Shown here: positions 38,822 through 46,090 of the stretch, piece after piece
How positions within the stretch are numbered: the first letter of the stretch is position 1
How the letters are laid out: each line of letters starts with the position of its first letter
Source: Theocolax elegans
Taxonomy: Eukaryota > Arthropoda > Insecta > Hymenoptera > Cerocephalidae
Assembly: GCA_026168455.1 (NCBI GenBank)
Contig: CM047430.1
Span: forward strand, 28,042,735 to 28,106,734
Length of the DNA stretch: 64,000 nucleotides
Reading direction: 5' to 3'
Notes under the pieces: generated by a model
Database searches by the model: none
What the model was told of the DNA's origin: nothing
What the model saw: the letters and a program-made list of their open reading frames with translations, nothing else
Program-made: the position numbers and the translations under genes

Positions 38822-39663
38822 TTTTAATTCCGGCAGAGTGTGTCGGAAATGCGACGATGATGATGACGGACAAGAGGAAGAAGAAGACGAAGAAGTGTGT
38901 GGGGCAAAATATGTCGGAAGAGGCGATGCGAACGTTGGGTGGGAAGGAACCACACACGGTGCAAACACCGGGCACGGTGGCAACGCGACTGGATGCCGAA
39001 ATGAGTAGAATTCTCCATTCCTCGTCGAATTTGAGCGAGCGGGAAAAGTCAATGTTGTACGAGCAAGCGCTGCAGCGATACCTGCGATGCACAAAACGAA
39101 ATAATAATAATAATAATGATAATAAAGCGTTGAACGTAGAAAAAGTGGAACAAGACGAAGAAGAAGACGAAGAAGAAGAGGGGGGAGGAGGAGGAGGAGG
39201 AGAAGGAGAAGGAGAAGAGACACGGGTTCGCGATAAGGTGGTAAATACACTGGAGCAACAGATTATCGACGATATGCCAAAAAAATTTCGCGAAAAAGCA
39301 AAGAATCTCATCGGTCGATTGAAGCAGTCGAATAATATATCGTGGGACCAGTACGGTAGAATCACGCTAGATGGTACGCTACTACATCGCACTAACAACC
39401 TGACAGATCTCGTTAACGAGGCTATGAGGAGTAGAAAAAGATCACCACCACACGGCTACCATCAGTTTGCTCGTATACTGCGAAAAGCAGACATACCACG
39501 AGAATTTATTGGTAATAATCGTCTTTGGCAAGCTGTTGCCCAAGATCCATCGTCGTTGTCGTCGGATCAGTCTTCCTCGTACGATTCCGCCACAGCTTTC
39601 GAGGATAAGAGAGTGGGACGGGGGAGGAGGAGGAGGAGAAAGAGGGGGAGCAGGAACCTGTAA
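38800..39663 (+). CDS. Conserved Polinton protein with acidic/Gly tract
   Basis: 287 residues from the ATG at 38800, or 281 from the ATG at 38818, whose ATGA overlaps the previous stop in the style of this element. The conserved part starts at MILIPAECV, which favours the second start. Recognisable segments are LDAEMSRILHSSSNLSE followed by YEQALQRYL, and near the C terminus ITLDGTLLHRTNNLTDLV and FARILRKADIPREFIG. I recall these from other Polinton ORFs of unknown function. Between them lies a low-complexity run of Asn, then Asp/Glu, then Gly (39103-39220), encoded by triplet repeats. The C-terminal tail is Arg-rich. Virion or DNA packaging roles are possible; nothing here proves one. Confidence 0.78.
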   Translation: MEHARKMILIPAECVGNATMMMTDKRKKKTKKCVGQNMSEEAMRTLGGKEPHTVQTPGTVATRLDAEMSRILHSSSNLSEREKSMLYEQALQRYLRCTKRNNNNNNDNKALNVEKVEQDEEEDEEEEGGGGGGGEGEGEETRVRDKVVNTLEQQIIDDMPKKFREKAKNLIGRLKQSNNISWDQYGRITLDGTLLHRTNNLTDLVNEAMRSRKRSPPHGYHQFARILRKADIPREFIGNNRLWQAVAQDPSSLSSDQSSSYDSATAFEDKRVGRGRRRRRKRGSRNL

Positions 39664-39700
39664 AGGAATTAAATTTTAGCGTTTTAAGAAAAAATTGAAG

Positions 39701-39706
39701 AATAAA
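39701..39706 (+). terminator. Poly(A) signal of the ATPase cluster
   Basis: AATAAA about 38 nt after the stop at 39661-39663 and before the next gene at 39796. It would end a transcript carrying the ATPase and the two small genes. Confidence 0.55.
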
Positions 39707-39795
39707 GATTTGCGAAAAAGGGGGAGGTCCGAAGACGAGGGTGTTAACACATCTTTAGTTTTACGCAAAAAACCGCGGGAAACTGAACCGCTAAA

Positions 39796-40251
39796 ATGGA
39801 GTCGTCTGACGAGAATAAGCAGCAAGAAAGAATAAGTGGCGACTATAGTGCACTCGACAATGTGATCAATGGAATGCCGTTTGAGCTACATCTACCGGGA
39901 TATCAATTCTTGGGGCCCGGTACGCACGTTGAGGAACGTCTGATGCGTGGTGAGAGGGGTATCAATCCGCTTGATGCAGCCTGCCTCGAACACGATCTTG
40001 CATACTCGGATGAAAATGTTGACCGTTGGCGTGCCGATCGACGGTTAGCCGAGCGCGCTTTTTCGAGAATGTTGTCTAAAAGTGCGGATGGCGAGGAGAA
40101 AACTGCAGCTATTATTACCGTATTTTGCATGGTCAGCAAGATTGTTGTCGACAAGATTTTCAGACGTCTCAAAAAGTGTATAAGACGTCGTAAGCGACGG
40201 TATAGAAGATCAGTAGTAGATAAGGGAGAAGCAGATGAGGAGAACGCTTGA
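39796..40251 (+). CDS. Parvovirus VP1-like phospholipase A2
   Basis: 151 residues. The calcium-loop motif LGPGT is at residues 39-43 and the catalytic motif LDAACLEHDLAY at 59-70, with His66-Asp67 as the active pair and Asp60 and Tyr70 in the family positions. In parvoviruses this domain sits in the VP1 N terminus and helps the particle leave the endosome; here it is a free-standing protein, as reported for some adintoviruses. A hydrophobic helix follows at about 103-120 and an Arg/Lys-rich tail at 123-138, which may bind DNA or act in nuclear entry. The ATG context (AAAATGG) is good. The stop overlaps the integrase start by 17 nt. Confidence 0.88.
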   Translation: MESSDENKQQERISGDYSALDNVINGMPFELHLPGYQFLGPGTHVEERLMRGERGINPLDAACLEHDLAYSDENVDRWRADRRLAERAFSRMLSKSADGEEKTAAIITVFCMVSKIVVDKIFRRLKKCIRRRKRRYRRSVVDKGEADEENA

Positions 40252-41317
40252 AAATTTGTATTACGGTTTACCGGGACCGACTGCCTACGCTGGTGGCGGT
40301 AAACTCTTGCACGAAACGCGTAAAAAATACCGTCCACAGGAGGTGGACGAGTGGCTTGAAAGTCAAGATGCATATACTTTGCACAAATTGGTGCGGCATC
40401 GATTTCCACGTCGAAATTACGCAGTTTTCAGTCCCTACGAGGTGTGGGAGGCCGATTTGGCTGATTTCAGATCGTTAAAAACTTATAATGACGAGTACAC
40501 GTACCTGCTCGTCGTTATAGATGTGCTGTCAAAGTACGCGTGGGTTGAGCCGCTCTTCGACAAGAGTACAAAGTCTGTTGCCGTGGCGCTTGAACGGATT
40601 CTCAGTGCGAATCGAGGTAAGCGTCCACTGTACTTTCAAACAGACAGGGGTAAAGAGTTTGTCGGACGCGAGGTTAGTCGGTTGTTGAAAAAGAATGGTA
40701 TTACATATAGGACCGTGCGCGATCCTGACGTCAAAGCAGCGGTAGCTGAGCGATTTATTAGAACATTGAAGGGACGTATTTGGCGCTATTTTACCCACCT
40801 ACATACTAGACGATACATTGATGTGTTGCAAGATGTGGTCAAGTCGTACAACGATTCGTGGCACAGTGGTATAAGAATGCCACCTTCCACGGTAAATTTG
40901 CATAATGCGGCAAAAGCTCGGGAAAATTTGGCGCGACGCTACACGCTAAAACGTGTACGACAGCCTAAATACCGTGTTGGTGACCTGGTACGGGTCAGTC
41001 GAGCAAAGACTGTCTTTAACAAAGCATACGAGGGCGGCTGGACACTGGAGTTGTTTAAAATTGTACGTGTGGATAGAGCGCGATTGCCAGCTGTGTACAT
41101 TTTGGAGGATCTCGCGGGTGAACGAATTGACGGGTTCTTTTACGAGCAGCAATTGAGCAGAGTACGAAAAGAGCTGACAAATTCGGTATTTGAAATTGAT
41201 GAGGTACTTCGAAGTAGGGGTAAAGGCAATAAGAGACAATACTTTGTCAGTTGGAAGGGGTATCCCGAGAAATTTAATTCCTGGGTGTCTGGCAAGGATT
41301 TGAAGAATTTACAATGA
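40235..41317 (+). CDS. INT: Retroviral-type DDE integrase with C-terminal chromodomain
   Basis: Inserts the element into host DNA. The rve core has Asp74 in WEADLADF, Asp137 in QTDRGKEF and Glu172 in AERFIRTLKG, an exact D,D35E spacing, so the catalytic triad is complete. The N-terminal LYYGLPGPTAY segment is as in other Polinton integrases; a full HHCC zinc finger is not evident. A chromodomain covers about residues 318-358 (VFEIDEVL, YFVSWKGY, SWV). It has the aromatic Y336 and W340 positions expected for binding methylated histone tails, which suggests targeting to particular chromatin. 360 residues is normal. The start lies in the last codons of the PLA2 gene and the stop overlaps the next start (ATGA). 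Confidence 0.95.
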   Translation: MRRTLENLYYGLPGPTAYAGGGKLLHETRKKYRPQEVDEWLESQDAYTLHKLVRHRFPRRNYAVFSPYEVWEADLADFRSLKTYNDEYTYLLVVIDVLSKYAWVEPLFDKSTKSVAVALERILSANRGKRPLYFQTDRGKEFVGREVSRLLKKNGITYRTVRDPDVKAAVAERFIRTLKGRIWRYFTHLHTRRYIDVLQDVVKSYNDSWHSGIRMPPSTVNLHNAAKARENLARRYTLKRVRQPKYRVGDLVRVSRAKTVFNKAYEGGWTLELFKIVRVDRARLPAVYILEDLAGERIDGFFYEQQLSRVRKELTNSVFEIDEVLRSRGKGNKRQYFVSWKGYPEKFNSWVSGKDLKNLQ

Positions 41318-42141
41318 AGGAGGAATTTTACATGACACTGCCGAGTAGTAGTAGCAGAAGTGTATTTCCGGAGAACACGGCTACACATTTTACGACACTG
41401 TTACCGCAAAATTTTTACTTGCACGGAGAGTGGTGTGTGGGTCTGTATGAAATACATATACCACTCACTTTCCAGCATATATCATCGGAGGTGGAGGGGG
41501 AGGAGGATGTCATTCACGAGACGATATCGAAACGTCATCAAGTGCCGTTCAATGATGTACGATTTGAATCGGTGAAGGAGAGAGTGTTACGGATTAAGCC
41601 TGGAGTATATCACGATATTGCGAGTCTCTTGGAGGAAATAAACAGCCTTAATGGTGTGGAAGGCCATCTCACGTTTGAGGTTCAATGCGGCGGTTACATT
41701 CAAGTCACCTGTGCGTGTACAGAGGAGTGTGCAAATTACATTCACACATTCACTCTGTCGAAAAAACTACGTAGAATACTGGGTCTGGAAAATGAAAAAG
41801 TAATCTCGTGTGTGGGCGAGGAGGAGCATCGTGTTATCGGTAATCGTCCTGCAAATCTGAGTAATGGAGTGCCAAATGTTTTGATGGTATATAGCAGTAT
41901 CTGCCAGCCATATGTCACGGGTGACACAAACTCACGACTTCTGCGAGTTGTACCGTTACATTTGCAAAATTATACGTACGGTGCGACCGAGATAAGAGGT
42001 TTCGCACCAGTCATGTATCTACCACTACTCTCCTCGTCCTTCCAAACAATCGAGTTTGATATAAGAAATGAACAGGGTGAATCTGTACCATTTGACTACG
42101 GAACGTTGACCGTAATACTTCATTTCAAACGCACAGGCTAA
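41314..42141 (+). CDS. mCP: Minor capsid (penton) protein, single jelly-roll type
   Basis: 275 residues. The N-terminal FYMTLPSSSS, then FPENTATHFTTLLPQ, and GEWCVGLYEIHIP (38-50) are the signature of Polinton minor capsid proteins, which form the five-fold penton in structural predictions of the family. The C-terminal part (MYLPLLSSSFQTIEFDI, then YGTLTVILHFKR) is beta-rich as in that family. It begins on ATGA shared with the integrase stop and ends three bases before the next ATG. It works with the major capsid protein two genes downstream. The frame is complete. Confidence 0.88.
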   Translation: MKEEFYMTLPSSSSRSVFPENTATHFTTLLPQNFYLHGEWCVGLYEIHIPLTFQHISSEVEGEEDVIHETISKRHQVPFNDVRFESVKERVLRIKPGVYHDIASLLEEINSLNGVEGHLTFEVQCGGYIQVTCACTEECANYIHTFTLSKKLRRILGLENEKVISCVGEEEHRVIGNRPANLSNGVPNVLMVYSSICQPYVTGDTNSRLLRVVPLHLQNYTYGATEIRGFAPVMYLPLLSSSFQTIEFDIRNEQGESVPFDYGTLTVILHFKRTG

Positions 42142-42144
42142 AAA

Positions 42145-42693
42145 ATGTCAGATTTTGACGAATTGTTTGGCGGTCAGGGGGAGGAGGAACTCAACACATT
42201 CACTAAAATGCAAAGTGGTGGTGGTGGTGGTTATCGTGCGCAGTTGGGTGGTGGTGTGGGTAGCTTTTTAAATGGTTTAAGTCGTCGTGCCATGCCTATG
42301 ATAAAACGTGGTGGTGTAGCTGTCCGTAAGGAGGCCATTCGTGCAGGTGGACGATTTGCTGGTGACGTTGCTATCGACAGACTACCAATCAAAAATGCTT
42401 TTCGTCACCGGGTAAAAGAGGGTGGGGATAATCTCAAAAGAAAGTTTCAAAACGCATTGGACAAGATTGTTGATGGTCCACCGTCAGCTGATAAACAAGA
42501 AGAAGAGGGGGAAATAGAATATAAGAGGAAACGTAAAGTACAAATACCTCAATCGGTTGGAGTGTACACAGCCAGAAACAGTAGTAGTAGTAATAGTGAG
42601 AACCATAAAAAGAAGAAGAAGAAGAAGACGACGACGAAGAAGAAAAAGAAGAAGGCAGAAATCCGTACAGCAAGAGATATATTTGAATCGTAA
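42145..42693 (+). CDS. Gly/Lys-rich pX-like core protein
   Basis: 182 residues, basic. After an acidic start (SDFDELFGGQGEEE) comes a Gly run and GGGVGSFLNGLSRRAMPMI with further RGG, KEAIRAGGRFAGDVA. This pattern recalls the adenovirus pX (mu) type core peptides and the small protein placed just before the capsid gene in many Polintons. LGGG-V at residues 34-38 fits the adenain cleavage pattern (M/I/L)xGG-x, so processing by the element's own protease is plausible. The tail has a KKKKKKTTTKKKKKK-like low-complexity stretch encoded by AAG/ACG triplets, suited to binding DNA. It sits three bases after the penton gene and five before the major capsid gene. The pX relation is inference from pattern and position. 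Confidence 0.72.
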   Translation: MSDFDELFGGQGEEELNTFTKMQSGGGGGYRAQLGGGVGSFLNGLSRRAMPMIKRGGVAVRKEAIRAGGRFAGDVAIDRLPIKNAFRHRVKEGGDNLKRKFQNALDKIVDGPPSADKQEEEGEIEYKRKRKVQIPQSVGVYTARNSSSSNSENHKKKKKKKTTTKKKKKKAEIRTARDIFES

Positions 42694-42698
42694 AAAAC

Positions 42699-43997
42699 AT
42701 GGCTTTTTTACATAGTCACTCGTGCGAGTCTACGAAGACGGAACTGTCCCTCTTTGATATTCCGTCGACACAGACGGCGATCGAGAGTTCGTATTGGGTG
42801 CAATACAAACCAATTTCGTCTTTGGCCGATCAGTCACCTATAGAATTTACAATTCCCGGTACTACCGAATACTTGGATTTATCGCACACAATGCTCAGCT
42901 TGCGTGTTAACATTACACCTGTGGGGAAACCGAGCGATGAAGCTACATGCGGACCTATAAATAATTTTATGCACTCTCTATTTAATCAAGTTGATGTACT
43001 GTTTAATCAGAAGCCCGTTTCACCGCCGAACAACGCCTACGCTTACAGATCGTACATTGAAACTCTACTCAATTACGGGCCTGCAGCAAAAAAGTCACAT
43101 TTAACGAGTGTTTTGTGGTACGACGATACACCTGGCAGAATGGACGATTCGTCAGATGGTAACGAGGGTCTATTAAACCGACGAAAGGTTATGATAGGCG
43201 GTAAAGTAGATTTGTTGGGACATTTACACTGCGATGTCTTTAATCAGAGCAGGTTATTACTAGGTGGCGTCGAGGTTAGAGTGCGCCTTGTACGCTCACG
43301 CGACAGCTTCTGTCTTATGGATCCTAACGGTGAATTTACCGTGAACATCACCGAGGCAACGCTATTTGTTCGTCGTTTAAAGATTAATCCAAGTGTTTCA
43401 CTTGCCCACGAGAGAGCATTGACTAAAACGACAGCAAAATATCCACTTACCCGTGTGGAGGTTAAAGCTGTAACACTGCATAACGGTATACACGGAGAGA
43501 CAATAGATAATATTATTTTGGGCCAGCTACCAAAGAGAATCATCATTGGTTTTGTCGAGAATAAGGCGTACAATGGCGACAAGAATCTCAATCCATTTAA
43601 TTTTAAAAACTTTAACATTAATTTCTTGTGCTTGTATGTGGACGGTGTGCAGGTACCGTCGAAACCGCTACAACCAGACTTTAAAAACAGTAAAATGTAC
43701 GTCGAGGCGTATCATACTCTATTTTCGGGGACAGGTGTACATTTTTTGAATTTTGGAAATTCCATTAGTCGTGAAGCTTATGCAAACGGTTACTGTCTGT
43801 TTGCGTTTGACTTGACGGCAGATTTATCGGCGAATGATACCTCGCATTGGAATTTAGTAAGAAATGGTAGCGTAAGAATAGATGTGAGGTTTGACGACCC
43901 ACTTTCTACTGCCGTAAATTGTGTAATTTATGCAGAATATGAAAACTTGATGGAGATTGACTCGTCGAGACAGGTTATAATTGATTACAGTGGCTAA
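42699..43997 (+). CDS. MCP: Major capsid protein, double jelly-roll
   Basis: 432 residues. It belongs to the family often annotated in animals as F54H12.2-like, recognised as the double jelly-roll capsid protein of Polintons. Key segments are LFDIPSTQTAIESSYWVQYKP (19-38 approx.), GPINNFMHSLFNQVDVLFN (85-103), YAYRSYIETLLNYG (114-127) and, in the C-terminal half, VTLHNGIHGETIDNI with GQLPKRIIIGFV. The ATG sits in a good context (AAACATGG). Trimers of this fold build the capsid facets in adenovirus-like particles. The frame is uninterrupted. It is the last gene of the PLA2-INT-penton-core-capsid run; no poly(A) signal follows before the next promoter. Confidence 0.93.
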   Translation: MAFLHSHSCESTKTELSLFDIPSTQTAIESSYWVQYKPISSLADQSPIEFTIPGTTEYLDLSHTMLSLRVNITPVGKPSDEATCGPINNFMHSLFNQVDVLFNQKPVSPPNNAYAYRSYIETLLNYGPAAKKSHLTSVLWYDDTPGRMDDSSDGNEGLLNRRKVMIGGKVDLLGHLHCDVFNQSRLLLGGVEVRVRLVRSRDSFCLMDPNGEFTVNITEATLFVRRLKINPSVSLAHERALTKTTAKYPLTRVEVKAVTLHNGIHGETIDNIILGQLPKRIIIGFVENKAYNGDKNLNPFNFKNFNINFLCLYVDGVQVPSKPLQPDFKNSKMYVEAYHTLFSGTGVHFLNFGNSISREAYANGYCLFAFDLTADLSANDTSHWNLVRNGSVRIDVRFDDPLSTAVNCVIYAEYENLMEIDSSRQVIIDYSG

Positions 43998-44073
43998 TTT
44001 GAAGAAATGATTTGGAAACAACATGATGATGATGATGATGATGAGAGAGAGAAGGACGGAGAAGGATTCCACG

Positions 44074-44110
44074 TATAAAGGACGCTGTTTTCTGGAGCAA
44101 TAACGCAGTC
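44074..44110 (+). promoter_or_regulatory. Core promoter upstream of the protease region
   Basis: TATAAAG at 44074-44080 is followed by an initiator-like GCAGTC at about 44105. The first ATG downstream is 44139. A GAT triplet run (44024-44043) lies just upstream. Confidence 0.6.
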
Positions 44111-44138
44111 GTCGTCTGTACGAGTTAGTTGTAACATT

Positions 44139-44810
44139 ATGGATTTTGTGATTGATATTCAGTGCTTTAAAGATAACAAGAATTGCGTTTTACCGAAAGA
44201 GGTGGCAGTTTTTGCTTTAAAGCATGATTTTAGTGCACATTGGATCGTATCTCCTACGTGTAGGTTTAAACGTTTAAAGAAGGACATTTTGAAGCAAAAT
44301 AATTGGCTGACACTGTATCATCATGGTTTAGATTGGCATGATGGTGACGTGACGCAGAAACGTCTAGAAAAGAATTTGCAAGATATTTTTAGCAGAGCCC
44401 GCAAAATATACGTAAGAGGAAGGGAGAAGTTTGAGTTTATAAGGAAGCTGACTACGCGTGAAACTATTAACTTGGAACTCGATGACTCTTGTCCGCCGTT
44501 TAAGCATTTAAATTGGAGTGAAAAGTATTGTTTACAGCACGCTGTGAAACCCTCTTATTTGCAGTATAGCTGCGCATTGAACAATGCATTTCGACTAAAG
44601 TGCTGGTTAAGTAAACGAGACAACTTGGAGGGAGAGTGGTCGTTTGACCCGCCTCTCAATCTCTGCGATGAATACGTTCGAGATTCTGGAAATTCTGCGG
44701 AGACTAAAGATCCATACGATTGGGGTGTACCCCGCGGACGAGATACCCCAGATATGGTCAAGACCAGCTGGTCTTGTTTTCAACACGCAACCACGGAGGA
44801 AGCGTGGTGA
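44139..44810 (+). CDS. Conserved Polinton protein, overlaps the protease gene
   Basis: 223 residues, unknown function. The N terminus VIDIQCFKDNKN-x-VLPKEVAVFAL, then WLTLYHHGLDWHDGD and ARKIYVRGREK, then CALNNAFRLKCWL, recalls a family of proteins found in many insect genomes beside Polinton genes. The order of an acidic VDIQ start followed by such blocks would suit an RNase H/exonuclease-like fold, but I cannot show the catalytic set, so this is only a suggestion. The last 48 codons overlap the first part of the protease in another frame. Since the recognisable part ends before the overlap, its C terminus may be unconserved. Confidence 0.7.
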   Translation: MDFVIDIQCFKDNKNCVLPKEVAVFALKHDFSAHWIVSPTCRFKRLKKDILKQNNWLTLYHHGLDWHDGDVTQKRLEKNLQDIFSRARKIYVRGREKFEFIRKLTTRETINLELDDSCPPFKHLNWSEKYCLQHAVKPSYLQYSCALNNAFRLKCWLSKRDNLEGEWSFDPPLNLCDEYVRDSGNSAETKDPYDWGVPRGRDTPDMVKTSWSCFQHATTEEAW

Positions 44811-45120
44811 ACATTGGGTGGCTGTGTACGTGACGAGAGACGGCACGGGGTTTTACTTTGACAGTTTTGGCGTGCCACCACGTATTCCTGCATACATAAA
44901 TCGTATACACAAAAATTGCAGAAAATTTAAGTGGAATCGTACGCGCTTACAAAGCACATTTTCGAACGCTTGCGGCTACTATTGTATCATGTTTTTATAC
45001 TACATGGTGAGCGGCTTAGGTTTCACGCGTTTCTTGGAAAACTTTTCGTCCAACTTTGTAAAAAATGACGAAATTGCAAAAAAATTTCTAGAACGATTAC
45101 GTTTGTGGAAATACCAATGA
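44668..45120 (+). CDS. PRO: Adenain-type maturation cysteine protease (C5 family-like)
   Basis: 150 residues from the ATG at 44668, chosen because MNTFEILEILRR matches the usual start of this family; an upstream ATG at 44644 would add eight residues. The catalytic set is complete: His49 in EHWVAVY, Asp65 in FYFDSFG, Gln95 and Cys102 in LQSTFSNACGYYC, with the seven-residue Gln-to-Cys spacing of adenain. It cleaves capsid and core precursors during virion maturation. It starts inside the previous ORF in the +1 frame, with a 143-nt overlap, so translation needs leaky scanning, splicing, a separate promoter or frameshifting. An AATAAA follows at 45180. Confidence 0.9.
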   Translation: MNTFEILEILRRLKIHTIGVYPADEIPQIWSRPAGLVFNTQPRRKRGEHWVAVYVTRDGTGFYFDSFGVPPRIPAYINRIHKNCRKFKWNRTRLQSTFSNACGYYCIMFLYYMVSGLGFTRFLENFSSNFVKNDEIAKKFLERLRLWKYQ

Positions 45121-45179
45121 TGCTTACACTGATGATTTGTTTACGAGGTTTGATTGGTGCCCCACTATCCGAAAAGTAG

Positions 45180-45185
45180 AATAAA
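45180..45185 (+). terminator. Poly(A) signal of the protease unit
   Basis: AATAAA 60 nt after the protease stop. It lies about 30 nt before a TCAGT initiator-like word at 45212, so the same A/T-rich word could also serve as a weak TATA element for the next gene. Confidence 0.5.
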
Positions 45186-45211
45186 TTGCGACGATTTTGC
45201 GAGAGGTTGGA

Positions 45212-45216
45212 TCAGT
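45212..45216 (+). promoter_or_regulatory. Possible initiator of the last Polinton gene
   Basis: GGATCAGTC contains the arthropod initiator TCAGT, 60 nt upstream of the ATG at 45272. The upstream TATA candidate (AATAAAT) is poor. Confidence 0.4.
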
Positions 45217-45271
45217 CTCTTTTGAGCTCGCAAGTGAACAGTTGTAAAGCAAGTGGAGAGAAAAAAACATC

Positions 45272-46036
45272 ATGGCTGCACGCAAGTACCGCTGTCATCA
45301 GGTATTACCGATGGTCTACGGGTTAAATAATTCATACAACAAAATAATACTTGTCGGACTGGAGAATTCTTCGATCGAGAGTCAGGATTTTCGACCGACG
45401 ATACGCATCAGCGGTCAGGATTTTTGCGGACTTGCATTTTCCCCGGAAACTTGGGAAGCCTTCAAAAGTCAATTTGAAAAAATTGATAAATATTTTGACG
45501 TTTATGAAAGTGACGATTTATTGGACCAGCAGATTAGCATCCCTGGGTACATTATTCGATTCACTATTAGCTATTCGGATCGAGCAATCGAGCTGATTGA
45601 GGATACGCAGAGGGAGGAGGAGGAGGAGAGCGAGGAGCCGATAAAAAAGCGATATCGACGTTCCACGGTATTTAAACGAATAACCTTTGAAAATATTAAA
45701 AAACTGTGTAAATGTATTGATAAGCGGATTGAATATTTAACAAAGGTGGCAAAATGTATGACTGTTGTGTTGGATGAAATTGTGTGTAAAGTCAAATCTA
45801 CGTTACAAAATAAAGAAAATGCTCAATATACGTATTTCATGATGTGCGATGTTGAATATGCGGCGCGTGTGGTGGATAAGAGTATTATTATAAAGAATGT
45901 CATCGATAATTTACAGAAAAATGAATTAATTTTAAGTGAAGAAGATGTATCTATAGTGGTGTATGAATTGATTGCGCTACATTTGTATACGCTTGTGGTA
46001 CTATTGAATAAATCGATTTATTCGGATTGTCAGTAG
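45272..46036 (+). CDS. Conserved Polinton protein with possible PC4-like core
   Basis: 254 residues, unknown function. The N-terminal region contains VYGLNNSYNKIIL, then RPTIRISGQDFCGLAFSPETWEAF (41-64) and, after a gap, GYIIRFTISYSDRAIEL. I recall similar proteins with a GQDF-G-x-LS-x-x-W core in other Polintons. The layout of strands followed by an LS-x-x-W helix start resembles the PC4/p15 single-strand-binding fold, which would suit DNA replication or late transcription; this is inference only. An acidic run (114-122) and a basic KKRYRR (125-130) follow, then a helical C-terminal half. The ATG context (ATCATGG) is good and an AATAAA at 46085 lies 49 nt after the stop. Confidence 0.7.
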   Translation: MAARKYRCHQVLPMVYGLNNSYNKIILVGLENSSIESQDFRPTIRISGQDFCGLAFSPETWEAFKSQFEKIDKYFDVYESDDLLDQQISIPGYIIRFTISYSDRAIELIEDTQREEEEESEEPIKKRYRRSTVFKRITFENIKKLCKCIDKRIEYLTKVAKCMTVVLDEIVCKVKSTLQNKENAQYTYFMMCDVEYAARVVDKSIIIKNVIDNLQKNELILSEEDVSIVVYELIALHLYTLVVLLNKSIYSDCQ

Positions 46037-46084
46037 AATGTGTGTATCCTGTAAAATTCTTGTAATATCGATCGAAGTACCTAG

Positions 46085-46090
46085 AATAAA
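46085..46090 (+). terminator. Poly(A) signal after the last Polinton gene
   Basis: AATAAA followed by an AT-rich stretch, 49 nt beyond the stop at 46034-46036. It marks the right edge of the coding core. Confidence 0.6.

Noticed and set aside
38757..39398. Long minus-strand frames opposite the Polinton genes (for example 38757-39398 and 39903-40409)
   Set aside because: They mirror low-complexity or basic plus-strand coding sequence and show no domain of their own.
44139..45120. The two overlapping frames as one frameshifted protease gene
   Set aside because: The protease has its own family-typical N terminus at 44668 and the upstream ORF has separate conserved blocks, so two overlapping genes fit better.
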